A stretch of 49,211 bases of DNA from Bacteroidia bacterium (GTDB taxonomy: Bacteria; Bacteroidota; Bacteroidia; Bacteroidales; Azobacteroidaceae): assembly GCA_026000155.1 (NCBI GenBank), contig BNYG01000016.1:1-49211 (forward strand), in the 5' to 3' direction. This document shows positions 42,250-49,211 of the stretch, piece by piece. The notes beneath the pieces were generated by a model, which was not told the DNA's origin, did not search any database, and saw only the letters and a list, made by a program, of their open reading frames with translations. Position numbers and translations under genes: made by a program. Position 1 is the stretch's first letter, and the number at the start of each line of letters is the position of its first letter.

Positions 42250-42852
42250 TCATTCATCTAACAACTGGTTAATGGTATCAATATAATCCAAAACCTCGTC
42301 CCGCCCCTTCTTATGTTCCGAAGAAGTATAAAAAACAGGAGGCAGTTCTTCCCAGTATTCCAATAACGTATCTTTATAAACGGAAATATTTTCATTTAAT
42401 TTCGAAGAAGACAGTTTATCTGTTTTGGTAAAGATAATGGCAAACGGTATTCCGCTTTCGCCCAATTGATTAATAAACTCCAAATCAATTTTTTGCGGTT
42501 CGAGACGGCAGTCCAACAAGACAAAAAGGCAAGTCAATTCTTCCCGTTTATCCAAATAATCATCGATAATTTCCCGGATTTTTTCGCGGCCTTGTTTTCC
42601 CCTTTGGGCATAACCGTAACCCGGTAAATCGACTAAATACCATTCGTCATTAATAAGAAAATGATTGATTAACTGCGTTTTACCCGGAGTGGAAGAAGTG
42701 AGCGCCAAACCTTTTTTCCCGGTAAGCATATTGATTAAAGAAGATTTGCCCACATTCGACCGGCCGATAAAAGCATATTCCGGCCTGCCGTCCCGGGGAC
42801 ATTTCGCTACATCCGTATTGCTGATACTGAATTCCGCTTTTTTAATATTCAT
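42250..42852 (-). CDS. engB: ribosome-biogenesis GTP-binding protein EngB/YihA
   Basis: This 200-residue TRAFAC GTPase acts in assembly of the large ribosomal subunit. It has G1 [11 protein letters not shown]3 DLPGYG and G4 TKTD. The frame is open to an ATG at 42900, but a TAACTTTG box at 42884-42877 (minus strand) lies downstream of it, and the family normally begins near MNIKKAEF, so 42852 is the start. It heads the engB-DUF4494-yggS run. Confidence 0.94.
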   Translation of the reverse strand: MNIKKAEFSISNTDVAKCPRDGRPEYAFIGRSNVGKSSLINMLTGKKGLALTSSTPGKTQLINHFLINDEWYLVDLPGYGYAQRGKQGREKIREIIDDYLDKREELTCLFVLLDCRLEPQKIDLEFINQLGESGIPFAIIFTKTDKLSSSKLNENISVYKDTLLEYWEELPPVFYTSSEHKKGRDEVLDYIDTINQLLDE

Positions 42853-42876
42853 CCTGTTTTGTTTTTGAACAAAATG

Positions 42877-42884
42877 CAAAGTTA
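42877..42884 (-). promoter_or_regulatory. -7 box upstream of engB
   Basis: TAACTTTG on the minus strand lies 24 bases upstream of the preferred engB start and rules out the longer start at 42900. Confidence 0.4.
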
Positions 42885-42960
42885 CGATTTTTATTGACAA
42901 AAACCGGATTTTTAAGGATGCGATTAATCCTTTCGAAAGTAATTTATAAGATTTGAGAAA

Positions 42961-43401
42961 TCAAGGTACAAAATCCGAAACATCTTTTTCGTACGACAGC
43001 AATTCCCTGACAATGGAAGAACTGATGTGCGTATGTGCCGGTTCGGTAAACAAAACAAAGGTTTCGATACCTGATAATTGCCGGTTGACATCGGCAATGT
43101 TTTTTTCGTATTCAAAATCGTTGACGGAGCGAATGCCCCGGAGAATAAATTGTGCGCCTGCTTCTTTCGCAAAATCCACCGTCAGACTGTCGTACGCCTG
43201 AACGGATACCCTGGATTCTTGTTCAAAAAGTTTCGAAATCGTTTCTATTCGCTGTTCCAAAGTATAGAATGTTTTCTTATTCGGATTAATCCCAATGGCG
43301 ATAACAATTTCATCCACTAATCGTAAACCTCTTTCAATCAAAGACAAATGCCCGATCGTGAAAGGGTCGAATGTTCCGGGAAATAAAGCGATTTTTTTCA
43401 T
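42961..43401 (-). CDS. coaD: pantetheine-phosphate adenylyltransferase
   Basis: This enzyme transfers AMP from ATP to 4'-phosphopantetheine, the fourth step of coenzyme A synthesis. The 146-residue protein has the nucleotidyltransferase motif [12 protein letters not shown] and later [19 protein letters not shown] and [11 protein letters not shown]. Length is slightly short of E. coli CoaD. Its ATG overlaps the stop of the upstream parE by four bases. Confidence 0.95.
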   Translation of the reverse strand: MKKIALFPGTFDPFTIGHLSLIERGLRLVDEIVIAIGINPNKKTFYTLEQRIETISKLFEQESRVSVQAYDSLTVDFAKEAGAQFILRGIRSVNDFEYEKNIADVNRQLSGIETFVLFTEPAHTHISSSIVRELLSYEKDVSDFVP

Positions 43402-45236
43402 ATATCTTCTTCTACAACCAAGTTATTGATAATAAAGTTCTGCCTTTCCATGGTATTTTTTCCCATATAAAATTCCAGCATTTCTTTCACCGCATCCGAT
43501 TTTTTCATGGTCACTGGATCCAAGCGGATATCGTTGCCGATAAAATACTTGAATTCGGCGGGCGATATTTCTCCCAATCCTTTGAACCGGGTAATTTCCG
43601 GATTCGGACTGAGTTTTTCAACGGCTTTGATCCGTTCGTCTTCCGAATAGCAGTAGATCGTTTCCTTTTTATTCCGTACCCGGAAAAGGGGTGTTTGCAG
43701 GATAAAGACGTGGTTGTTCTTAATCAAGTCGGGAAAAAATTGCAAAAAGAACGTAATAATCAGCAACCGGATGTGCATTCCGTCCACGTCGGCATCGGTG
43801 GCAATAATTACTTTATTGTACCGTAAGGTTTCCAAACCGGTTTCAATGTCTAATGCCGCTTGCAAGAGATTGAATTCTTCGTTTTCATACACAATTTTCT
43901 TGGTCAATCCGAAAGTGTTAAGCGGTTTTCCGCGCAAGCTGAATACTGCCTGGTAATTCGGGTTCCGGCTTTGGGTAATCGAACCGCTTGCCGAATCGCC
44001 CTCGGTAATGAAAATACAGGTGTCATCCAGATTTTCCCCTTTGGCATCGGTATAGTGTAACCGGCAATCGCGCAGTTTTTTATTATGCAAATTCGCTTTT
44101 TTCGCCCGTTCTTTCGCCAATTTGGTGACTCCGGCAATTGCTTTCCGTTCTTTCTCCGAATCGGTAATCTTTTTGAGCAGGATATCCGATGTTTCCGGAT
44201 TCTTATGCAGGAAATTATCCAATTCCTTTTTAATAAAATCGCCGATAAATTTGCCGACCGTCGGACCTTCCGGACCAATATCTTTCGAACCTAATTTGGT
44301 TTTCGTCTGGGATTCAAAAACCGGTTCCTGCACTTTAATCGCAATAGCCGCCATAATCCCCATCCGAATATCCGAATATTCAAAATTTTTGTTGTAATAT
44401 TCCTTGATGACCCGCGAAATAGTTTCTTTAAATGCCGACAAATGCGTTCCGCCCTGCGTGGTATATTGTCCGTTGACAAAGGAATAGTATTCTTCGCCAT
44501 ACTGATTGACATGGGTAATCGCCACTTCGATGTCCGATCCCTGCAAGTGAATAATCGGATATAAAGGTTCCGAAGTCATGTTTTCATTCAGCAGGTCTTC
44601 CAAACCGTTTTTGGAAAAAAACTTTTTGCCGTTGTAATTAATCGTCAAACCTGCATTCAGAAAGACATAATTCTTCAACAAGGGTTCTACATATTTATCC
44701 TGAAAATGATAATCTTTGAAAATTTCTTCGTCCGGAATAAAATTAATCAAGGTGCCATTCGGTTCGTTGCTGGCCGTTACCGGAGGATTTTCTGTAATGT
44801 GCGCCCTGCTGTATTCGACTGCTTTGGTTTCGCCATTGCGAAAACTCTGGACGAGCATACAGGAAGAGAGCGCATTGACCGCTTTTACCCCGACTCCGTT
44901 CATTCCAACCGATTTCTTAAACGATTCGGAATCATACTTTCCCCCCGTATTCATCTTCGAGGTAGCATCTACCACAGAACCCAAAGGGATACCACGTCCA
45001 TAATCGCGCACGGTGACCACGCCCTCGTCAATGGTGATGTCGATGGATTTGCCGTTCCCCATCATATATTCATCTATCGAGTTATCCAATACCTCTTTCA
45101 GGAGCACATAAATGCCATCGTCGGGATAGCTTCCATCACCCAATTTTCCGATGTACATACCTGGGCGGAGACGGATATGCTCCCACCACTCTAAGGATTT
45201 TATATTACTCTCGTCGTATTTTACTTCTTGTTCCAT
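43398..45236 (-). CDS. parE: DNA topoisomerase IV subunit B
   Basis: This GHKL ATPase subunit decatenates chromosomes together with ParC. The 612-residue protein has [20 protein letters not shown] and [17 protein letters not shown] in the ATPase domain, [12 protein letters not shown] in the Toprim domain and [12 protein letters not shown] near the C-terminus. It is shorter than GyrB and of ParE type; the choice over GyrB rests on length and context. ParC is not in the window (it would have to lie elsewhere). The gene is preceded by a repeat element and followed by coaD. Confidence 0.88.
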   Translation of the reverse strand: MEQEVKYDESNIKSLEWWEHIRLRPGMYIGKLGDGSYPDDGIYVLLKEVLDNSIDEYMMGNGKSIDITIDEGVVTVRDYGRGIPLGSVVDATSKMNTGGKYDSESFKKSVGMNGVGVKAVNALSSCMLVQSFRNGETKAVEYSRAHITENPPVTASNEPNGTLINFIPDEEIFKDYHFQDKYVEPLLKNYVFLNAGLTINYNGKKFFSKNGLEDLLNENMTSEPLYPIIHLQGSDIEVAITHVNQYGEEYYSFVNGQYTTQGGTHLSAFKETISRVIKEYYNKNFEYSDIRMGIMAAIAIKVQEPVFESQTKTKLGSKDIGPEGPTVGKFIGDFIKKELDNFLHKNPETSDILLKKITDSEKERKAIAGVTKLAKERAKKANLHNKKLRDCRLHYTDAKGENLDDTCIFITEGDSASGSITQSRNPNYQAVFSLRGKPLNTFGLTKKIVYENEEFNLLQAALDIETGLETLRYNKVIIATDADVDGMHIRLLIITFFLQFFPDLIKNNHVFILQTPLFRVRNKKETIYCYSEDERIKAVEKLSPNPEITRFKGLGEISPAEFKYFIGNDIRLDPVTMKKSDAVKEMLEFYMGKNTMERQNFIINNLVVEEDI

Positions 45237-45250
45237 AATCTCATTTCTCC

Positions 45251-45341
45251 TGTCATTGCGGGCTTGACCCGCAACCCCATGATGTTCGTTAAACAGTGAT
45301 TAACGTTTTTCAGGGGATCCCGTGTCAAGCACGGGATGACA
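45251..45341. repeat. composite REP-like element upstream of parE
   Basis: The left unit (45251-45278) matches the argC and 10227 units with one mismatch; the right unit (45313-45341, GGGGATCCCGTGTCAAGCAC...) is an inverted relative with its own CCCGTG/CACGGG stem. The middle holds GTTCGTTAAACA and GTGATTAACG, also present in the 10227-10503 element. This paired, inverted layout is like BIME elements. Confidence 0.8.
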
Positions 45342-45344
45342 AAT

Positions 45345-46475
45345 TTATTTCAAATGTTTGATAAATGCTCGCCGTGTTTTGACATGGGTTGATTCGAAAT
45401 CTTCCCATTGCGACTGCATTTTGCGGTTTATTTCCAGTTCGGGATTCGTTTCCGCATAAACGAATCCTATTTTATTAAAGATGGGTATCAAATCGTAAAA
45501 GAGTAAAGCGTTGACTCCTTTGTTTTGATATTCGGGAAGTACACCCATGATGTACAAATCCACCACTTCTCCTTTGCCATACAGTGCTTTTAACAGGTAA
45601 ATCCATCCGATGGGGAACAGTCTGCCTTTGGCTTTTTGCAATGCCTTCGATAAACTCGGCAAGGTAATGGCCAAGCCGACAACGGCATCGTCTGCTTCCC
45701 GCACCACCAAGGTAATCATTTCCAAACGCAACATCGGGATATACATTTTAATATAGTAGTCGATTTGTTTGGGAGATAATTCCGAATAACCGTACAGCGG
45801 TTTGTAGGCTTCGTTCCACAATTCGAATATTTTTTTGGCATAAGGCCAGATATCCTTGGTGCTTTTGAATTTCTGGATTTTCAATCCGTATTTCCTTAAA
45901 ACGAGTTCTGAAATCCGTTTGTGTTTTTCGGGAATGACTTTGGGAATCTGAATATGAAATTCCTGCCAATCCTGTTCTTTTTCGTAACCTAATTTAGCGA
46001 CATGTTCTTGGTAGTAAGGGAAACTGTAATTGGTAGCCATGGTTCCCACCTGGTCGAAACCCCAGACCAGCAATCCTTCGTGGTCCAGGTCGGTAAATCC
46101 CAAAGGCCCCTGCATGCCGTTCATGCCTTTCTCCACCGCCCATTTTTCGACAGCTTCGAATAAAGCTTTAGACACTTCTTCGTCATCAATAAAGTCCACG
46201 AAACTGAAACGGGCATATTGCTGTTTCCAGGTTTCATTGGCGCGGTGATTGATGATACCGGCAATCCGTCCTACGATTTTATTTTCGCGGTAAGCCAAAA
46301 AATAAATGGCTTCGCAAAATTCAAAAGCCGGATTTTTCACTCGATCCAAGGTCATCATTTCATCACTGACCAATCCGGGAACGTGATAGGGGTTCCCTTC
46401 ATATAACTTGATATTGAAAGCGACAAATTTTTGCAGTGCAGCTTTGTCGGCCGCTTCTTTAATTACTACAGACAT
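45345..46475 (-). CDS. GNAT-fold protein of unknown substrate
   Basis: This 376-residue protein has a GNAT-like C-terminal half (about 240-345; LVVREADDAVVGLAITLPSL, LYIMGVLPEYQNKGVNALLFY, FVYAETNPELEINRKM) and an N-terminal half with NPYHVPGLVSDEMMTLD and GMNGMQGPLGFTDLDHEGLL. It is a family widespread in Bacteroidetes and other bacteria and is usually described only as an N-acetyltransferase. It has its own promoter and is transcribed toward parE. Confidence 0.8.
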   Translation of the reverse strand: MSVVIKEAADKAALQKFVAFNIKLYEGNPYHVPGLVSDEMMTLDRVKNPAFEFCEAIYFLAYRENKIVGRIAGIINHRANETWKQQYARFSFVDFIDDEEVSKALFEAVEKWAVEKGMNGMQGPLGFTDLDHEGLLVWGFDQVGTMATNYSFPYYQEHVAKLGYEKEQDWQEFHIQIPKVIPEKHKRISELVLRKYGLKIQKFKSTKDIWPYAKKIFELWNEAYKPLYGYSELSPKQIDYYIKMYIPMLRLEMITLVVREADDAVVGLAITLPSLSKALQKAKGRLFPIGWIYLLKALYGKGEVVDLYIMGVLPEYQNKGVNALLFYDLIPIFNKIGFVYAETNPELEINRKMQSQWEDFESTHVKTRRAFIKHLK

Positions 46476-46505
46476 TCATTCTTATTTTAGAGGGTTTCAA
46501 ACGTG

Positions 46506-46537
46506 CAAAGATACTTTGTTTTTTGGAATATTGCAAA
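46506..46537 (-). promoter_or_regulatory. promoter of the GNAT-fold gene
   Basis: On the minus strand TTTG (46537-46534) and TATCTTTG (46513-46506) are 20 bases apart, a full Bacteroides-type promoter, 30 bases upstream of the ATG at 46475. Confidence 0.65.
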
Positions 46538-46586
46538 ATCAATTACCAAAGGCTAAATCTTTCAAGTTAATTGCCATGCACGGCAC

Positions 46587-46629
46587 AAAAAAAAGTTGAG
46601 CGAAGCTTGATTTTACGCTTCGCTCAACT
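46587..46629 (-). terminator. intrinsic terminator of the surface-protein gene
   Basis: On the minus strand the arms AGTTGAGCGAAGC (46629-46617) and GCTTCGCTCAACT (46606-46594) pair perfectly over 13 bp around a 10-base loop and are followed by eight T. It lies 44 bases after the stop of the surface-protein gene. Confidence 0.85.
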
Positions 46630-46672
46630 CTTTTGAATTAAAACAATAAATATAGACTTACTTTATCCGTAT

Positions 46673-49123
46673 TTATTTTTCCCAAGCCAATTTAGGTGTG
46701 CGGCCATTGGCATATTTAAATGCACTGCCCAATTCGGATACAAATGCTGTCGTTTTGCTGTAGTTGAGCGTGTATTTGGCATCTTCTTTCAGCGTTGGAT
46801 TCATGTTTATAACACTTTGTGCAAAAGTTTGCCTTGCTGAAGTATTATAACCAATCAAACGACCGTTTACTGCTACACTGGTATTTTTCTTTGTCACATC
46901 AGGTCTTGAAACAGTATTATTGGCAATAATGGTAAGTGGAGTGGTAGAAGGATCATCAATAGAAGTTCCGCCAAGAATCGAACCAACCCTGTCACTGTTG
47001 GCAGTCGCAATAACATCGCCGAAATTAAAAACGTTGCTATACTCGTATGTTTGTCCTATTCCTCCATCCGGAGAAATGTTCGCTGATAATCCGCCGGCAA
47101 CATTTACCGCTTGTACCTTCCCTGAATTATAACTATTTTTAATGATGAGTGTACCGCCATTATACAAAGCATCTCCTATTAAACCACCAGCCTTATCATT
47201 ATTTGCAGTCACATTGCCTGTATTATAACAATTTTCAATAATACTTGTGGCTGTAGCTATTGAAGTAGTAGCCGTGCCTGCAACTAAACCACCGGCAATA
47301 CTACCTGCAGTTACATCTGCGGTATTAAAACAATTGCTTAACTTCCCCCTATTTAGGAGAAGTACTAATCCTGCTCCATTGGAACCCGTTGTTATAGTTG
47401 CACCACCTACACGACCTAAGTTTTTCAATTCACCGAAAGCAAGACCGTCAAAAATTGCTACATTAAAAGTAGAATTAATTGTTAGATTTTTAATGATGTG
47501 GCCTTTCCCATCAAAGGTTCCACGAAAAGTACCTATTAATGAACGGATAACATTATCGCCTGCAAAATCCAAATCAGTAGTTAATTCGAAAAATTTACCA
47601 TAAGTAGCAGCGACACCTCCATTATATTCTATATCTAAGGCCAATTTTTTCAACTGACGTACACTGCTAATTTGGTAAGGGCTTGCTTCCGTACCGGAAC
47701 CACCGGCATATTCAGGCGCCGCCTCCAGAGTCATCCAGTTCGTTGAAGTTGTTTCATACACCGTCTCAGCAGAAGGTTCACCTAAAACAGTAATTGTAAT
47801 AGTACCTGTAAATTCCTGATTGTTTGTATTCGTTGCTGTTGTTTTAATTGTTACAGTACCGGGTGTTGAACCAACATGTAGCCAACGGCCGTATGGAGAA
47901 AGAGTAGAACCTGTCCCACCGGCATCTAAGATTTCATACGAAAAAGATTTTTTATTAAAAACATTATTAGAACCATTTGTTGCTAACAAGTCAGTAGTCA
48001 TTTCGTACACGTCGTTCATAGGTGCAATAGCTATTGAATTTTGTACAGAGGAAAGGTGGAAATTAGCATCACCCTGCATAGCAGTATTAAGAATCCGATA
48101 ATCAGTCGTTGCAATAGACCCATCCTCCAATATGGCCAAAATTGTTGTTTGCGCAGTTATATTACCTGAATTAGCGGTTAATTTTCCATCTGCACTAACA
48201 GATATAATATCAGGATCAGCAGAAACATATTTGACCTTACCGCTGTAGGGAGTAGAAAAATCCAAAACAATAGGATCAGTCACTGTACCGCCACTTGGAA
48301 ATGGGCTTAACGGTGATACAAATGCTACACGTATATTTTGTCGTGGAAGCGGATTTTCAGGAATTACATAAGTGTCATCATCCGGTGTTCCGGGAATACC
48401 GTCAGCACCAGTGTAAGCAATATCTCCGCCTTCATCTAAGTAAACTCCCGGAATATCACTTTCAACCGGTGTGTAAGTTTTTCCGTTATATACTAAATTA
48501 CCCTCCCCATCGGTGAAGGTACCATTGCCGTTGTCGGTCAATGTTTCACCGCTTGCATCCACTGTAAAAGTAAGGGCGACCGGAGTAACCGTACAGGGAT
48601 TCGCTATCCGGACGGTATAGGAACCCGCCCCGTCAGTAATATAAGCATCACTTGCGGCGCTTACATTAGCCGTTGTTTTAACAAGCGTTTCCCCCTTATA
48701 CCAGGTATAGCTGAAATTGGGAGTTCCTTCGGTAACAGTTACTGTTATCTTTGTGTCACTTCCTGTTTTGGAGAAATTAGAAGTAGCTTTTACAGGAACG
48801 CAACGACTGTCGCCGATCATACTCCGCCATTCCGAACCATTCCAGGCATAAAGCCCGACACCATCCGAAAGACTTGAATTCGTGTTGTAAACCAACATAC
48901 CGGTAGGATCCATTCCTTCATCAGCCGGCAATTGGAACTGTTTTACATTGAAGAGATACACCCTCGGAAGCAACACACCGCTTTCCGAATTGCTTTTCGA
49001 CAAATCCAATATGGCGCCCTTGTGCGGAGCATCGGTACTACCGATGTTGACCTGCGCATTCATACTGGCTGCACCCCAAATCAAGAGTGTCAGCATCAAA
49101 AAAATCATTTTTTTCATTTTCAT
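46673..49123 (-). CDS. large exported surface protein with Ig-like and GLUG-type repeats
   Basis: This 816-residue protein has a signal peptide (KKMIFLMLTLLIWGAASMNAQ), a Bacteroidales-typical N-terminal block (VNIGSTDAPHKGAILDLS, SGVLLPRVYL, GLYAWNGSEWRSM), a short calcium-binding-like segment (GADGIPGTPDDD), Ig/Big-like strands from about 260 to 450, and a series of GLUG-like units from about 485 (YQISSVRQLKKLALDI, CFNTADVTAGSIAGGLV, CYNTGNVTANNDKAGGLIG). The pattern suggests an adhesin on the outer surface. No T9SS C-terminal domain is visible. The upstream region lies near the right edge of the window. Confidence 0.85.
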   Translation of the reverse strand: MKMKKMIFLMLTLLIWGAASMNAQVNIGSTDAPHKGAILDLSKSNSESGVLLPRVYLFNVKQFQLPADEGMDPTGMLVYNTNSSLSDGVGLYAWNGSEWRSMIGDSRCVPVKATSNFSKTGSDTKITVTVTEGTPNFSYTWYKGETLVKTTANVSAASDAYITDGAGSYTVRIANPCTVTPVALTFTVDASGETLTDNGNGTFTDGEGNLVYNGKTYTPVESDIPGVYLDEGGDIAYTGADGIPGTPDDDTYVIPENPLPRQNIRVAFVSPLSPFPSGGTVTDPIVLDFSTPYSGKVKYVSADPDIISVSADGKLTANSGNITAQTTILAILEDGSIATTDYRILNTAMQGDANFHLSSVQNSIAIAPMNDVYEMTTDLLATNGSNNVFNKKSFSYEILDAGGTGSTLSPYGRWLHVGSTPGTVTIKTTATNTNNQEFTGTITITVLGEPSAETVYETTSTNWMTLEAAPEYAGGSGTEASPYQISSVRQLKKLALDIEYNGGVAATYGKFFELTTDLDFAGDNVIRSLIGTFRGTFDGKGHIIKNLTINSTFNVAIFDGLAFGELKNLGRVGGATITTGSNGAGLVLLLNRGKLSNCFNTADVTAGSIAGGLVAGTATTSIATATSIIENCYNTGNVTANNDKAGGLIGDALYNGGTLIIKNSYNSGKVQAVNVAGGLSANISPDGGIGQTYEYSNVFNFGDVIATANSDRVGSILGGTSIDDPSTTPLTIIANNTVSRPDVTKKNTSVAVNGRLIGYNTSARQTFAQSVINMNPTLKEDAKYTLNYSKTTAFVSELGSAFKYANGRTPKLAWEK

Positions 49124-49211
49124 TTTTTTAAATTAATATATATTTTGCTCCGAAGAGCCGTTAATTCGCACGGAAACAAAACCGGAAAAAGGCAGGAAAT
49201 CATCCCATTTC

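Noticed and set aside
1..49211. CRISPR arrays, tRNA or rRNA genes, complete insertion sequences, prophage
   Set aside because: I saw no regularly spaced repeats, no cloverleaf-like or ribosomal sequence and no transposase or phage structural genes; the palindromic repeats are isolated units without a coding partner in the window.

Overview
The window is a dense piece of a Bacteroidales chromosome. Evidence for this: repeated TTTG / TAnnTTTG promoter elements (the Bacteroides -33/-7 type), a type IX secretion (T9SS) type-B C-terminal domain, DUF4494 and DUF5107 proteins, a CoaD-ParE gene pair and an argG-argC-argD-proC order typical of the phylum. The exact genus cannot be read from the sequence; a T9SS-bearing family such as Porphyromonadaceae, Dysgonomonadaceae or a relative is my inference. 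No tRNA, rRNA, CRISPR array or complete insertion sequence was seen.

Layout. 1-6.8 kb: a sugar-related locus, with a DUF5107/TPR protein (running off the left edge) and a sugar-porter MFS transporter in one minus-strand operon, a divergent AraC regulator, and galactose mutarotase. 6.8-10.2 kb: nadC, serC, pgk. 10.2-14.3 kb: a CPA2 antiporter with two TrkA-C domains, a phosphopantetheinyl transferase and a probable GNAT toxin-antitoxin pair with a 53-residue partner. 14.3-18.9 kb: envelope genes (PorT-like barrel, LysM plus periplasmic-binding protein, T9SS type-B cargo, lytic transglycosylase). 18.9-21.0 kb: the uncharacterised TIGR03915/TIGR03916 radical-SAM 'DNA repair' pair. 21.0-30.6 kb: a YafQ-type TA pair, argB, a methyltransferase/dipeptidyl-peptidase fusion, purD, a membrane protein, an S41 protease and an LptF/G permease. 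30.7-39.2 kb: the arginine/proline cluster (acyltransferase, argG, argC, argD, proC) interrupted by AT-rich cassettes: a ParE-type TA module, a HipA-like kinase with a HIRAN protein, a signal-peptide-bearing PNPOx-like protein, and a small protein with a retropepsin-like protease. 39.2-45.2 kb: a minus-strand housekeeping run (parE, coaD, engB, DUF4494, yggS, DHOD-like, CPBP protease). 45.3-49.1 kb: a GNAT-fold protein and a large surface protein.

The most distinctive feature is a set of short palindromic repeats. They occur between genes (10.2-10.5, 19.7, 38.3, 45.3 kb) and also inside or at the ends of coding sequences without breaking the frame: a 28-nt unit adds nine residues to ArgC, a perfect 28-nt palindrome lies in the DUF5107 gene, and two copies of a 92-bp palindrome supply the C-termini of the radical-SAM protein and ArgD. 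Other points to check are the in-frame fusion of a cytosolic rRNA methyltransferase to a secreted peptidase, with the peptidase's signal peptide in the middle of the chain, and the HipA-like/HIRAN operon inside the arginine cluster.
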